A stretch of DNA of 64,000 bases from Triadica sebifera (GCA_023653625.1 CM042899.1:4426501-4490500), one strand, 5' to 3'; shown: positions 48,674 to 62,045, counted from the first letter of the stretch. Notes: generated by a model not told the origin, from the sequence alone. Made by a program: numbers and translations.

Positions 48674-48805
48674 GTATAGTTTAAAAATTCCTCAATTATA
48701 ATATAATATATATATATATATATATATTATATTATAATTGAATATATATATATATATATATATTAATAGTAAATTATAAATTAGACTTACAATTTATTTT
48801 GGCAG
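48674..48805. repeat. AT-rich insert with 50-bp perfect palindrome
   Basis: Between RNase H and integrase. 48692-48741 is a perfect inverted repeat centred on an (AT) run; a second (AT) run follows to about 48762. It replaces some 20 residues that element 3 has at this place, so it looks like microsatellite growth in pol. Confidence 0.8.
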
Positions 48806-49386
48806 AGTTACGGGTCCAACCTATTTTAAGGCAACAAATGAGAGAAGCTCAGAAGCAAGATCCAAAATTAATGAAAATTGTTAAGGCAGTGAAAAAGGGG
48901 GAGAGACCTGAATTTAAGGTTGAAGATGATGGAAGCATAAGTTACCAAGGAAGATTGTACGTGCCAAATGACAGCGGATTAAAGCAAACAATTCTAAAAG
49001 AGGCACATCATACAATTTATTCCATGGATCCAGGAAGCAATAAAATGTATCAAGACTTGAAAACTCATTATTGGTGGCCAGGAATGAAGAAAGATTGCAT
49101 CGTGGAATACACTACAAAATGCTTGACATGTCAACAAGTGAAAGCAGAGCACCAGGTACCATTTGGATTGTTGCAAGCTATTGCAATTCCAGAATGGAAA
49201 TGGGAAAGGATTACAATGGATTTTGTATCTGGGTTGCCTTTGACACAAAAGAAGCATGATGTAGTATGGGTAATTGTTGACAGACTCACCAAATTGGCTC
49301 ACTTTCTGCTAGTTTGGATGAATTACTCATTGAGCCGGTTAGCAGAATTATATGTGAACGAGATAATTCGACTGCATAGGGTACCA
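48806..49386 (+). pseudogene. Gypsy integrase, N-terminal half
   Basis: Open frame with AELRVQPILRQQMREAQKQD, then the HHCC zinc-binding module (HHTIYSMDPGSNKMYQDLKT, YWWPGMKKD, CLTCQQVKAEHQ) and the first core Asp in ITMDFVSGLPLTQKKHDVVW. It continues IVDRLTKLAHFLL and VNEIIRLHRVP, then stops being gypsy at about 49386, before the second catalytic Asp. Copia leader sequence follows. Confidence 0.9.
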
Positions 49387-51236
49387 ATTCCATTATTCAT
49401 ACAACTATCGAATCTTGTGCTATCAACTTATTGATGTGTGCACATACATTGGGCTATCGACTCTTGATATGTGTACATCTCATGTATACAACCCAACTTC
49501 ACCTCCAATACACATTAACCTTGGCCCAAATCCAACAAATTAATAATATCGGTTAAGTCTAACCCATTAATCATGAAACCTAATTTCAATGGATTGAACA
49601 TATTCTTATAGAGTGAGCTTGAGGCAACTCAACAACCCTAACTCTAGAAGAACTCTAGTTCTCCCCATATTAATGGAAGGCGTAACACTTAATTGTTTAT
49701 TTAGTAAGGGATTTCTTTGTTAAGTCTCATCAAGTTATTATTTCATGCTTTTATATATCATACACTCATCACATTGATATATAAATATAGTTACATTAAC
49801 TATATGGCATGATTATAGACATACTAAAGTCAATCTCTTGAGCCAAAGAAAAATTGAGTAGGTCTTACCTAGGTATATGCATGAATTTACAACCCAAAAT
49901 AGAAATCAAATTCCTATTTCTAAGTCTTCTTATTTATGGTACCATCTCCTTTGCTTCTTACTCCTTTGTATCTTCATTCTATCCTAATCCTATGTAATCT
50001 AATTACATATTTCAAATTATAGAAATTCTCAATTTACATTTGAGGGGAGTAAAATGAGAAGAGAAATACATAAGAAAGAAAAAGAGGTAGGGACACGCAG
50101 GCCCTATTTACCATAAAACAAAATAATTCCATGCATGCTCAATCACATTGGGCCTAAGTCCATAATCATCCATCATGTCTTTTCATACACCCCTAACATG
50201 CATTCTTTAATGCACAAAATAAAAATGACAATTTCGGATTTCAATTTGTAAATCGATTCAACACTTGAATCGAAATTGCCTACATGTGTTCTTTCGGTTA
50301 ATTTAATTTTGTATGTCATTTTAAAGTGACATTTAATATTTAATCAAACTAAATTAAATTCCATATTTCCAGAAATAATTCAAAATTAATTCTCCTTAAA
50401 ATCAGAATATTATGATGTTAAAATTAAACAATTTAATTTTAATATACATACCAATTTCTAGTCATACTAGAATTACAATTGCACAACTTAAATTAATTCA
50501 AAATTAGTTTCCAAAAATTATAAAAATTTTAAGAAAATCAAATCACCATTCCAATTATCTTTAGGTTATCTCAAGTTCATCAAAATATTTTTGGCACAAG
50601 CCAAAATTACTAAGACAAACGAACCAACACACTTAGACGCTCAAAATGACTAATTCGATATCTAGAATTTTTAAAATTTCAAATGCTTGCAAAATAATTT
50701 TTACATGTATATAACATCAAAATAACATATTTTTAATCATATAAAAATTATTTCAAGGTGCTGGAAATAAAATCAAACAAAACAGCCCCACCGGTTATGC
50801 TAAAACAGTCTCATTTTTGTGTTTGTTTGAAAAATTAATTAAAATAATTTTTAATTAATTTTTCAACACTTCCAGAGGTATAAACATATTATAAATATAT
50901 CTAAATAAGTTTTTCACAATTAAATTACAAGAAAAATGTAATCAGCCCCATCAATTAAACCAAACAACAACACATGTTCATAAACAAGGCAATTTTAGGC
51001 ATTTTTGAAATAAATCCGAAATTAATTATTTGAATCACATTCAAATCATTTTTCAATCAAAATAATCATTCTTAATCATCACATGATCAGATTAAAGAAA
51101 TAAAAATGTGTAAATTATATTTTACAAATTAATTTCAAATTTTCAAAACCTATTGATCCAATATCATCAAAACAAGCAATCCCATTGCACTTTCAATTAA
51201 AATTAATTTTAATGGATACAATGAGGCTCTGATACT
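49382..51236 (-). other. Copia C leader, LTR-proximal piece, and PBS
   Basis: Aligns with the copia A leader from 22569 to 24412 on the same strand. PBS TAGTATCAGAGCC lies at about 51224-51236 (minus). No coding potential. Confidence 0.85.
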
Positions 51237-51238
51237 AA

Positions 51239-52938
51239 TGTTGGATTTTGAAGAATGAATCATATTCATCAATGCAGCAAAAAATAAATATTTTCAAAAC
51301 CCAAAACAAAAATCATACTTGAACCATTAAAACTAATTTATATAAATGTAAATGTTAAAAATTATACCTTGTAATTTTTATTTGTTCTTCAAATCTTCAC
51401 TTTGTTGGGTTGTAGCATACCACAAAAATCCACACTATAATGTCTCTAATGATAATCCATGCGAAAAATGAAGAAGAAACTATCAAGAGAAATGGTTTGA
51501 ACAAATTCAAAGTGCTAGCTTTGAAAGTGTTCTTGAGAGAATTTTTGTTGTCTTAAAATATTTTTTTTCACAAAAACTATTTTCATGTCTATTTTCTGCC
51601 ATTTGATGTCTTTTCTATTGGAATCAAATTCAAAATTAAGATGAAAAGCCAAAAATGGAGAAAATGAAAACAAATGAATAGTAATTGGCCATAATTGGCC
51701 TAATTAAGCCCAAAAACAGCCGTTGGGCAACGGATGGGAAGATGCAGGCGCGCTGGGCCTACTGCTGGGCAGACCAGCAGCGTGCCTAACCCACGCGGGC
51801 CCGTACGGGCCCGTGATACTCTCGAACAATTTTTTCATGCAATCTTATCGCAATCCATCCTAAAATAATTCTCTCATATTTTGGATCCTATCCAAGACCA
51901 TTGTACTCATTCTCCATATTTTCAATGCGTGTGACCCATTAAGTTCCCGGTTATGTTGGCCACTTAAATTAACAATTAATTTAAGTAGGTCATGAGTGGT
52001 ATCTAGCAACACATCAGGACCCCCAATTGATAAGAAAGTCAGTGGTTTGACTACAAACCTTTCCATAGACAATTTCTATGCAATTATTCCTTTCACCATT
52101 CTATACCCCACTTGTTTTGGAGTATGGACATGTGTCAACTCCCACTAGACTCACTATGCCACGTCTAGTCCAAGTATTGTTAGTTCTTGTCTTTGAGGCT
52201 CATTACTCTATTAGATATGTCATTGAAGACTATCTTTATGATATTTCCACTCCGGCCAGAGATTCCTGAGTAATGACCACGACAAGAGGTCATGGGTATA
52301 CACTCCTTCTATCAAGAGTGGTGAATCCTTTGTTGGTTACCCAATTACCTTCGAATACCTCAAACTGTATCCAATCACCACCCTATGAGCTACCTCTCTG
52401 AGGCAATAAGGAATAGTGTCAAAATATAGAATCAATATTCAAGATATCCTTGAGTACCTCAAGTCTAAGGATACTTGCACCATTACTATGATGAGACTAT
52501 CATTGACATTTGAATAGATTATCCATATGATTGTCTTATAGTTGGTCATCCAATGTACTTAGCTACACTTAACAAGTATCCATATGTTAACTCTAAACAT
52601 CTCATGTTTATAGATTATGAGATCTACTACTTGATCTAATCAAAGAGTGTAACATGTGCTAGTCTGTCTGGATTAATAATGTCCCGTCTCACTAATCCTA
52701 TGACTAGGGATAATTTTGATACTAACATAATTACACATGATAAGAATATCAATATCATGATCTCATCATGATTTCCTTCATGCTATGTTATGTATCAAGG
52801 ACTTCATTAATTGATTTAAGATCACTTATCAATTCATATATCAAATGAACATCAAATTAATGAAAAATCCTTTTATTAATCAAATAAATTTGTACAATAA
52901 GTGTTAAAGGTGATTTCCTTTAGAGAACTCCTCTAACA
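51239..52938 (-). repeat. 5' LTR of copia C (1700 bp, complete)
   Basis: Minus-strand ends TGTTAGAGGAGTTCTCTAAA and AAAATCCAACA. Fuller than the copia A LTR by about 450 bp. Contains a GC-rich patch near 51720-51830 that is unusual for the window. The right end lies in gypsy G gag sequence (52939 on). Confidence 0.88.
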
Positions 52939-53217
52939 TATGGCACCTAGATTCGCTTTCCTATAGGTGGCTGCTGAGGGACTGTAACAGCACCTGGAGC
53001 TCACACACTCAATGCACTAGGCTGATTAGTAGCCCTTGGATTAGTAGAACTATTGCTCTTGCCAACATCATGAGATTCTAGTTGTATCTATACTCTCTTC
53101 ACTTCTATAAGTTGTTAGAGAGAGCCCACATTAGAGACATATGCAATGTTATGCATGCATAAAAACCCTTAACCCACTTAGGTTCAGAAATGACTAAACC
53201 GAGCTCTAATACCACTA
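52939..53217 (-). pseudogene. Gypsy G gag start, leader and PBS
   Basis: Matches the gag start and leader of D (41430-41698): shared AGGTGGCTG, TTAGAGACATAT and the PBS TGGTATTAGAGC (53203-53214, minus). Only the first ~50 codons of gag remain, decayed, before copia C cuts it. Confidence 0.75.
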
Positions 53218-54039
53218 AATGTAGTGCCCTCTCGCCTAAATAGGATTAACCAGATTAAACGAGTGGTTGCTATATGACCTGTGTGAAAAAAAAAACTTAT
53301 GAAAATTGAAAACATTTCTTTGCATAATGACCATGATGACTTGCATAAAACAGAAAATAAAAGAAGAGATTGACTTGACATTTAAATTCCCTTACACATA
53401 TAAAACATGTATAACCCTTGACCAAGGGTTTACAGAAACACATGTCCTTAACAAGGAACTACATAATTTTTCTACATCGACATGTATACAAGTAAACAAC
53501 CCTCCCTACATTACTATGACATGTTAAAAAATGCAGAAGTGCAATATATGCTATCATCAACCCGTGTAATGTCTAATTCTGATGTCTCTAATGTTTGGGC
53601 TGCTTCTCTTCATCAACTTTTACTTATCTACAAGGCTCTAATCTACGTGGGGAAAACACCCGCACGTTAAGCTACTGAAAGCTTAGTGGAACATATAGGC
53701 ATAGAAATTCATCATGCAATCAAGCATTATACATCAATTCATACATATTCTTTGCATTATATAAAACCCCAAGGCATTTCAATGAAATCATTATATCATA
53801 TATAAAGATCTTGCCGTATGGATTTAACAACTCGTTGAGCACATAAGCAAAAACCATAGCATACATAGTTAATTGTATGTGTTTGCATACTTGCATATTT
53901 GTACCTTAGCATTACTTTCATAATAATATATTCTTTAATCAATTTATCAATATCGATATCATTATCATTATCATTGAAATTGTCATTATTAGTGACATTT
54001 CCCAACAACTCTCAACATCGACTATTCGGATACGGGTTG

Positions 54040-56700
54040 TGTAATGGCCGATAATTTAGGCCACAGTCGCGGTTGACCGAAATCTGGCGTGCCAAACTGA
54101 TCGGAGTCTAAATTCAGACATGAAAGAAAAAAATTAAAATGACAATAAAATATGAGAAAAATATTTTGGATATTATTAATTTAGAATTTTGAAGTTCGAA
54201 AGTAAAATTGGGAAAAAATAATAATTTTTCACTGAACGAAATTGGAAATTGCAGTGTTTTTGGCACAGATATTTTAAGAAGGCATAAAAGTGAAATATTC
54301 TTTATTTAAGGAAACAAATATTCTTTTGATTAAAATAAAGTAAGAGTGATTTAAATTAATGGACTAATGGGAAACAAGATTAGCAATTAATCCTAACCAC
54401 CCACCTAATCCAACTATAAAAAGTCAAATTTCACTTTTTGGTCATTATTCTTCTTCTTCTTCCTCGTCTTAACCAAAGAAAATTCTCTCCCTTTTCTCTC
54501 TTTTGCTGTGACCTCTTCTCCCCCATCTATTCTTCTTTTTGTTCTTCAATTAAAGGTAAAAGTATATGGAAAAAAGGTGGAATTAAGGCAAGATCATCAA
54601 AGAAGTGAAGTTAAGTGAGCAAAACCAAGGAAGAAGAAGGAAGAAAGGAAGAGAAAAAGAGAAAGAAGACTTTGGTCATTTTGAAGATCATCAAAGATGA
54701 GTTTAGATTTTCCATCTTCTTACTTTTCTTTGAGTTTGGGGTTAGTTGCAATTAAAGCTAGTAATATAGGGTTATTATTATGTTAATAGTGATTAAGGGT
54801 GAATTAGGGTGATTAGTACTTGATTAGTGTAAAATTTATTATTAGGACAAGAAGGTGAACAATATTTGAACCATAATCAAAGAGGAAGTAAGGGCAAAGA
54901 GAAATCTAGCTACGAAGAAGAGAAAAGTGAAGAGAAGTAAAATTTTGAGGTATGTACATGTGGCAAAAATTCAATATAGAAAAATGTTGATTTTGATTTT
55001 ATGATGTTTGTGTATGAAATTTTGGATATTTGATTGAGGGATGAATTAGTGATTAAATCATGCCATGAATGTGAAAATAAAAACTAGAATATGAGGTTGA
55101 TGCATGAAAATGGAAATTGTATGAATTAATTGATGTGTTGGAAAATTCGTCCTGTGAACAGTATCTAGTTTTCTAGTCATAACTTGAGTTCTGGAAAATC
55201 TTTTTGAGTGATTCTTGTTAAGTTGGAAATTTAAGACTTAAAGATTCAACTTTAATTCATATCATTAGACCTGAATATGCCTGGAATTAGGTGAAAAATG
55301 GACTCAAAATTTGAACTAGAAATTTATCTAGTAAAATACTAGGCAGATTGCAGTGAACGTATCTTTGAAAAAAATTAATAACTTTTTCTAAAAATTTTGG
55401 TTTAATGTGATTAAAGTTGGATATTAAAGATAAGACATGTACCTACATTTTGTTAGTTGATCACTTATCCAAATTCCATCTGAAAATGAATGAAAAATAC
55501 AGGGAAACATAAGGCAGAAATGCTATCCAGAATAAGGCAGTTTGCATATATGTGTTGATTGTGGAATTTTGTGATAGAAAAATATATTATTTGATTTTCT
55601 TATAGTTATAATGATTAAATGAGCAAGTATGAGGTTGTAAAATGTTTAATGGGAATTATTGCATTTATTTGGAATTTATATTAGTGTTACATACATAATT
55701 TATGTAACTAATAATAAAGGTAACAAATATAATTAAGCCCTATAACATCTCGTCGAGAACTATAAATTAGGATAAGTTTGCATGTCAATAAAAGGGTAAA
55801 AATATAGGCACTAAAAATAATAGTGCTGAGATTTAATTTACGTAGGCACTAAAAAGGCATTGAGTTGTTATTGAAAATGTAGGCATTAAACGCCGAGTTA
55901 TAAAATAATTATGTAGGCACCGAGTATACTGCTGAAGGGCAAAAACCCTATATCCAGTGTTTAGTTCCGGTCTAAGATGTCGTCGGCTATCAAATAAATA
56001 ACAAAAAAAAGTAAATTATTAAATTGATAGTTCAAATTGTATATCTTGTATTGTTAAAATTTCAAGCATGCTTAATGAATGAAATGTCATAATTGATGAA
56101 TTAAATATTTTTACATGATGAAAATAATTTTACTATTAATTGAATATTTGGCTGGCTTAACAAATTAATTGTAGTTTCTAAAATTCTGTTTTAGAAATAT
56201 TTATGTAATTATTGGATAGTTGTCAAATGTACCACTAAGCTGGTAGCTTAGAGCGTGTGTTTCATATGCAGATAAATAGACGTAGTTGTTACGTTAGGGC
56301 AACTGAAGATAAGGGAAACCCCAAGATCAGATTGTAGCAGTCTAGTTTCTTTTTCTATGTTTTGGAAATTATATTGTAAAAATTAAATTTTAAGAATTTC
56401 TTTTGATCAAAATTTGTGGCATGTAATATTTATAAGGAAGAATTTTGTAATTTTAATTATCTAGTATTATTTGTAAATATTAAGGCTTAATTGAATGAGT
56501 TATTTTAAATCAAATTATTCACATCAGTAGTTACATATTTACATGAAAACAATATATGGTAATAAATATTCTGCTAATAATAAACTCAAAAATGGAAATA
56601 AAAATATTTATACAATAAATTTAGCATTGGTTTTGAAACAAATGAGCTTAGTAGCACTTCCATACTCTATTAACGATTAGTAGGATAAGGGAGTGCTACA
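54040..56700 (+). mobile_element. Solo LTR H, TSD GGTTG
   Basis: Starts TGTAATGGCC and ends GAGTGCTACA, flanked by identical GGTTG (54035-54039; 56701-56705). It is 2661 bp on the plus strand, in opposite orientation to its host LTR G. Contains a TAGGCACTAAAAA-type repeat block (55800-55930) and a 7-bp stem-loop (56235-56251). No internal region, so a solo LTR. Its family is distinct from element 1. Confidence 0.93.
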
Positions 56701-57983
56701 GGTTGTTGATAGGGGCACTCTTCGAGCTTAAACAACCTTGCCACTGTCTGTAAACATGTGCCCGTCTAGGCTCCTTAAGTGAATGGAACCAGTCTAGGCT
56801 AGCCATACTGATGGAGTAAATATATAGCTTTTACATGTAATATCATATGTAATAATATGTGTCAGTCCAGGCTCCTCAAGTCAATGGCACTCTCCTAGCT
56901 TAAGCCACATTAACTATATAAACATATAACTATGGTACCATACACCCCCTTAATGGTGCACCATCTATCCTACTACTAGTCTTAGTATCGAGTTTGGGCT
57001 TAACTTGTTCACATTTCCTTTATTGCACTTCAATATAGCATTCATATCATATATCATATATACTTGTTCATGTGGAAATGTATGATGTAACATTCTCATG
57101 TTCGAAATCATATGAGCATACTTTAATTGTATCATTATGAAACATGTGCATAGCCATTACATTGAAACAATTCGTAAATCACTTTTAAACAAGCTTCACA
57201 GGCGTGAACTACATGTTCACGATCGTAAAAGTTTATTCACAGGCACCCCTACCCGTGAACTATGTCGTGAATGCTTTTATCTATTTTGTAATAAACTTAA
57301 AATGGAAATAAAAATATTTATACAATAAATTGAGTGCTGGTTTAGTAGCACTTCCATACTCTATTAACGATTAGTAGGATAAGGGAGTGCTACAGGTTGT
57401 TGATAGGGGCACTCTCCGAGCTTAAGCAACCATGCCACTATCTGTAAACATGTGCCCGTCTAGGCTCCTTAAGTGAATGGTACCAGTCTAGGCTAGCCAT
57501 ATTGATGGAGTAAATATATAGCTTTTACATGTAATATCATATGTAATAATATGTGTTAGTCCAAGCTCCTCAAGTCAATGGCACTCTCCTAGCTTAAGCC
57601 ACATTAACTATGTAAACATATAACTATGGTACCGTAGACCCCCTTAATGGTGCACCATCTATCCTACTACTAGTCTTAGTATCGAGTTTGGGCTTAACTT
57701 GTTCACATTTCCTTTAGTACACTTCAATATAGCATTCATATCATACATCATGTATACTTGTTCATGTGGAAATGTATCATGTAACATTCTCATGTTGGAA
57801 ATCATATGAGCATACTTTAATCATATCATTATGAAACATGTGCATAGCCATTACATTGAAACAATTTGTAAATCACTTTTAAACAAGCTTCACAGGCGTG
57901 AACTACATGTTCACGATCGTAAAGGTTTATTCACGGGCACCCCTACTCGTGAACTATGTCGTGAATGCTTATATCTATTTTGT
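56579..57983. repeat. 0.7-kb tandem duplication spanning end of H and part of G
   Basis: Copy 1 is 56579-57289 and copy 2 is 57290-57983. Both start AATAAACT and run through the last 122 bp of H, its GGTTG and the following G sequence to CTATTTTGT. Copy 2 lacks about 17 bp near its start; elsewhere the copies differ at only a few percent of bases by eye. The duplication therefore happened after H inserted. Confidence 0.92.
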
Positions 57984-59342
57984 GCACTTTCTTCATAGGC
58001 ATGACATTATATAGTCATGGGCATGACACTGTTTGTAAGATTAGATTCACGGTCATGAACACCTACTCACAGGCGTGATTCAGGACAACATTCAAAATCA
58101 TGGATTCATTATAAGTCACATGCAAAACTCTAAGGATTGTCCCATGACAACCTTTTCCTATCAACATTCTCATCACAACATGAATTTAAAACATGTTAGA
58201 GATATAAATACATAAAAGCACATTTCCAGTTAACTTATCCTATCAATTCATTTAATACCTTTTCATACATTTATGGTTCAAAATCTCTTCTTACCTTTCC
58301 ATCATTATAACTTGTTCTCATTAATACTTATTAAGATACATTCATATCATTTAGTAATAAAATTTCTTTCAAACATCCTTATCAAGTCAATTCTTGCCTA
58401 ACTTAACATTCATGCTCATATCATTCAATTAATTACATTTATCATGGCATTCATAACTACTTTTCATTTTATTTTTGTAATCAACTAGCATTTAAAGCCT
58501 ACAATTCATTTATCGCATATTTAACATAACATGCCATATTTTGGAATTTAGATGCATATATGTACATACCTCTAATGGAGCCTCAAAACCCAAGATTTTC
58601 TCAAGCTTGCTTATCCTTATGGTGGATTCCACCACCTCCTCTTTCAACTCCTATCACATGTAACATAGCAATATCAAAATCTATAACCCATGAACTTTAC
58701 CTTTAAAGCCATAAAGCATAAAACCCTAACATTAACCCTTAACAATCTTAAACTCTTATAACTTGTTACTAACATATGTTATGGCCTTAGAACAAATTAA
58801 GGAAGTCGTTAATCTTTATATCTCAATCTTAAGTCTTAACCTAGCCTAATTGGAAATGGGTCTCTACCATAAATGAATCATACATGATTAAAGCTATGAA
58901 AGCTTATAAAGAAGAGGGAACACCACCATCCTTGCGCTCTCTTTTCCCAAAATCTTGCTTAATCTTTGATCTTTTATGTTGGTTTAGGTGTTTAGGGTTG
59001 GGAATCAAAAGAAAAACATAAGCATTGGCCTCTGGTATGAGAAAACCTCGAACTCTAAGGTTCCTTTTTGAGTTTTACGTCGTGGATAGAAGAAAGCACA
59101 ACTGATACGATTTTATATCTGACGATGTTCACAAGCATGACAACCCTTATTATGGTCGTGAATATATTAAATTCCAAAATTTCATCTCACGATGGTTCAC
59201 AATCATAAAAGAACGATCACGGGCTTGAACTCTATGACATTTCATTTTCTTGTTTCTTTTCAACTCTTGTCCCATAACTTTTATGCATACTTATATTTTC
59301 TAAATCCATATTAATTACTAGGCCCTAATTATGGGTGTTACA

Positions 59343-61664
59343 AGCTATATCTTATCCTATAACTCTTCCATCACACTCTTAGTCTCTGTCAGTAACCATC
59401 TAACTGGATACAACCTGTGCGTTGAAACACTTACACACTAAGCAACTCGTGCTTAGTGGTACATATCTATATACATACAAATAATCATGTTTGCATACAA
59501 TCATATCATGTTAACACCTTGGCTAATATAAATCTAAAACGTGCATATATAGCAAATTGGTCCACATAATGACATATCATGAACAAAAAGTTCACCTATC
59601 ACATTATTTTCATATAACAACATTAGTAGCCAATTCGTCTTATTTCCTTTCTAGCCAATATCCATGTAACCGATTTTCCTCATCCTTTTCATTTTGCTTT
59701 GCTCAAAACCCTAAGCTAGACTATTCAGATGCGAGTTGTGATATAAGGACACTCACAATCCGAGCTTAAGCCATCCTGTCACTGTTTGTATATGCTCATC
59801 TTAGCCCCTCAAGTCAAGAGCGCTTATAACCCAAGTTTATGTTACCTTGCTAAAAAAAATAAAATAGGAACAAAGGCGCTCACAACCCGAGCTTAAACCA
59901 CCCTGATTGAGTAAAAGAATAATCTACAGTACCGTAACCCCTCAAAATGACATGCCATCTATCCTATGTCAAATCCTAAATTAGAGAAAAATGCATTTAA
60001 ATCCTTTACCTTCTATCATTTTTCATTTTCAATATGTCATTCATATATAGTTATACATATACTAGATTTCATACATACTTATGTCATATACTCATATTTC
60101 TTTATATTAACTCTTCATTTTGTGTCCATATGTAGTCATTTCATAATGTTATATCAAGTATTCAAATAGTCCATAGCATGTAAAATAATCATATTCATTA
60201 CATAACATCATAATAAAAACTGCATATGTTATAATAACAGGATTTATGGGTATGAACTACATGTTCACGGTCGTGAAGATGCCATTCACGGATACCCCCA
60301 CTCATGAGCCAAATCGTGCTCGTGAATGCTACTACATATAAAATACATATCATTCATGACATTGAAATATCCTTCACTGGTGTGAAACCTTATTTTCAAG
60401 GCTTCCAGATTGTGAAACAAACTGTGAAAATCTAGGTTTAAAATATAAAATATGGGTATCGATATTCACAACTATGACTATATGGTCATGGGTAGAAACC
60501 CCTTTTTTCATGGATTCCCTCATTGTGAGATAAAGTGTGAAGAGCTCTGCCCTTTCTGGGCATACATTTCACAAGCATGACTCCTTTTTCATAGGCATGA
60601 CACTTTTTCTAGTTCGAGCATTCATGGTTGTGAACCCTACGTCATGGGTGTGAATTCTAGGTTTTCAATAACATAAAAATAAACCAAAATCGATTAGACT
60701 TTGAAGATCATACAAGAGCCTCTAAGATTGACCTATGTCAGTCGCTCCTATCAAAATTCAATCATATATCATGCTAACAACATGTCTTTAACAACATAAA
60801 ACACATTTTTAAGAATAATCATGTGAAAAACCATCCTAAAATCCATTAATATTCATACCTAAAATTTATCACCTTCTAACATATTATCACATCACATCAG
60901 TGACATGTAGCCTTCACAACATTCAAACCAACATTCCAACATGCCTAAGAAACATATTATGGAGTTAATATGCATATGTACTAACCTTTTACGAAAAATC
61001 CTTCATAAACTCTTCAAGACCCATCCTAACTTATTCTCCCCTTTTTGTACTTATTACTCTTCAACTCTACCGTCTCCAAGCTCACAAAACTTTGAAGACC
61101 AATCTCTTTTTCCAGCTTAGCTCTCCTTCTTTTCTCTTAACACTCATTTTGCTCAAGAACACTCTACCTCTTATCTTTGTTTTCTTGCTGTCGTAAGTTT
61201 TGATGTATGAAAATTTCATTTAAAGGAAAGAGAAGGAAGAAGAAGGTGAAAGAGGAAATGATGGCATATTTAGAAGGATAAGGGGCAGTAGGGAGCAGGT
61301 AAAGGCATAAATAGAAGCATGGGAGAGAGAGAAAATTTGGCTCTATTCACCTACTTTATTGACTACTATTCATAGGTGTGAAGTGTTTTTTATAGATGTG
61401 AAACCCATTGTCATAGTCGTGACAAACCTTTTATAGTAAAGACCTTAATCCATGAAATTCACTACCATGACACCTTACAAATGGACGTGAATCCTTTTAA
61501 AACTCTGCCATTTTGAAAACTCAAGACTTTTATGGGCGTGTATATATATTTGGGGGCATGAAATCACCCTTTTTCACTTTTTCCATCCTTTTAGACCTTA
61601 ATCTGCCCACTCTATCTTTTCAATCACCAACATATTTTATAAGCCCTAATTATCGAACATTATA
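59343..61664 (-). repeat. LTR fragment I (gypsy, D/G/K family)
   Basis: The minus-strand start lies near 61664 (TATAATGTTCGATAATTAGG, decayed from TGTAACACCCATAATTAGG). It runs left to 59343, where G inserted, so the PBS end is missing. Holds an 8-bp stem-loop (59436-59458), a GCTTAAGCC block (59740-59905) and many CACGG/CGTGA sites (60240-60680, 61370-61560), including TTCACGGTCGTGAA at 60264-60277. Confidence 0.75.
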
Positions 61665-62045
61665 GGCTTACACCGGCCTGAGATTTACAAAACAAAAATT
61701 AAATGCATGTCCTTTAAATTTGTACATACAAAACTTGTAACTTGCAACAATTGACACCAACGTGACATACTAAGTACTCTCTATTGACTATGCTTGGTGT
61801 ACTCTAAGTCTTTTATGGGCTCCTACATCTACACCGCTCTACCTATATATGAGAGAAAAAACCTCACATGATAAGCATATCTTTCAATGGTATACAATAA
61901 CAAAGCGCATGTGCACACACATACATTCACACACACATATACACCATACCAATTATGCATATACAAAAATTATTATATTTTTCCTTACCATATCCTATTA
62001 CCATCATACATAGCATACTATATCTATAACATTTTTATATAGGGT
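61665..62045 (-). repeat. LTR fragment J, weak
   Basis: The order of short matches (GGGCTCCTACATCTAC, CTCACATGATAAGC, CAATGGTATAC) resembles the PBS-proximal part of minus-strand LTRs D, G and I. Ends are unclear. A CACACATA-rich stretch lies at 61908-61945. Confidence 0.45.

Larger units (their letters stand above)
53220..59342 (-). repeat. 5' LTR of gypsy G, split by solo LTR H
   Basis: Minus-strand start TGTAACACCCATAATTAG (59342), end GGGCACTACA (53220). Segments 53220-54039 and 56706-59342 are its own; H lies between. Without H and the tandem duplicate it is about 2.76 kb, like LTR D. Holds a stem-loop (53665-53688), a GCTTAAGCCAC block (56700-56905, repeated at 57400-57605) and TTCACGGGC/CGTGAA clusters (57190-57275, 57890-58090, 59120-59230). 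Right flank AGCTA continues LTR I. Confidence 0.83.

Noticed and set aside
48674..48805. Possible spliceosomal intron in gypsy pol: GT start, TTTTGGCAG end, and exact removal keeps the reading frame (KTVAELRV).
   Set aside because: Element 3 has about 20 residues between SRK and the AE(I/L) motif, and the bases after the supposed donor still resemble that linker (TVAGIV against FIAALRV). Removal would leave a shortened protein. Microsatellite growth in place of the linker is simpler.
54040..56700. Host gene hidden in the long stretch without pol
   Set aside because: TG...CA ends and matching GGTTG flanks show a solo LTR; no exon-like conserved frame was found.
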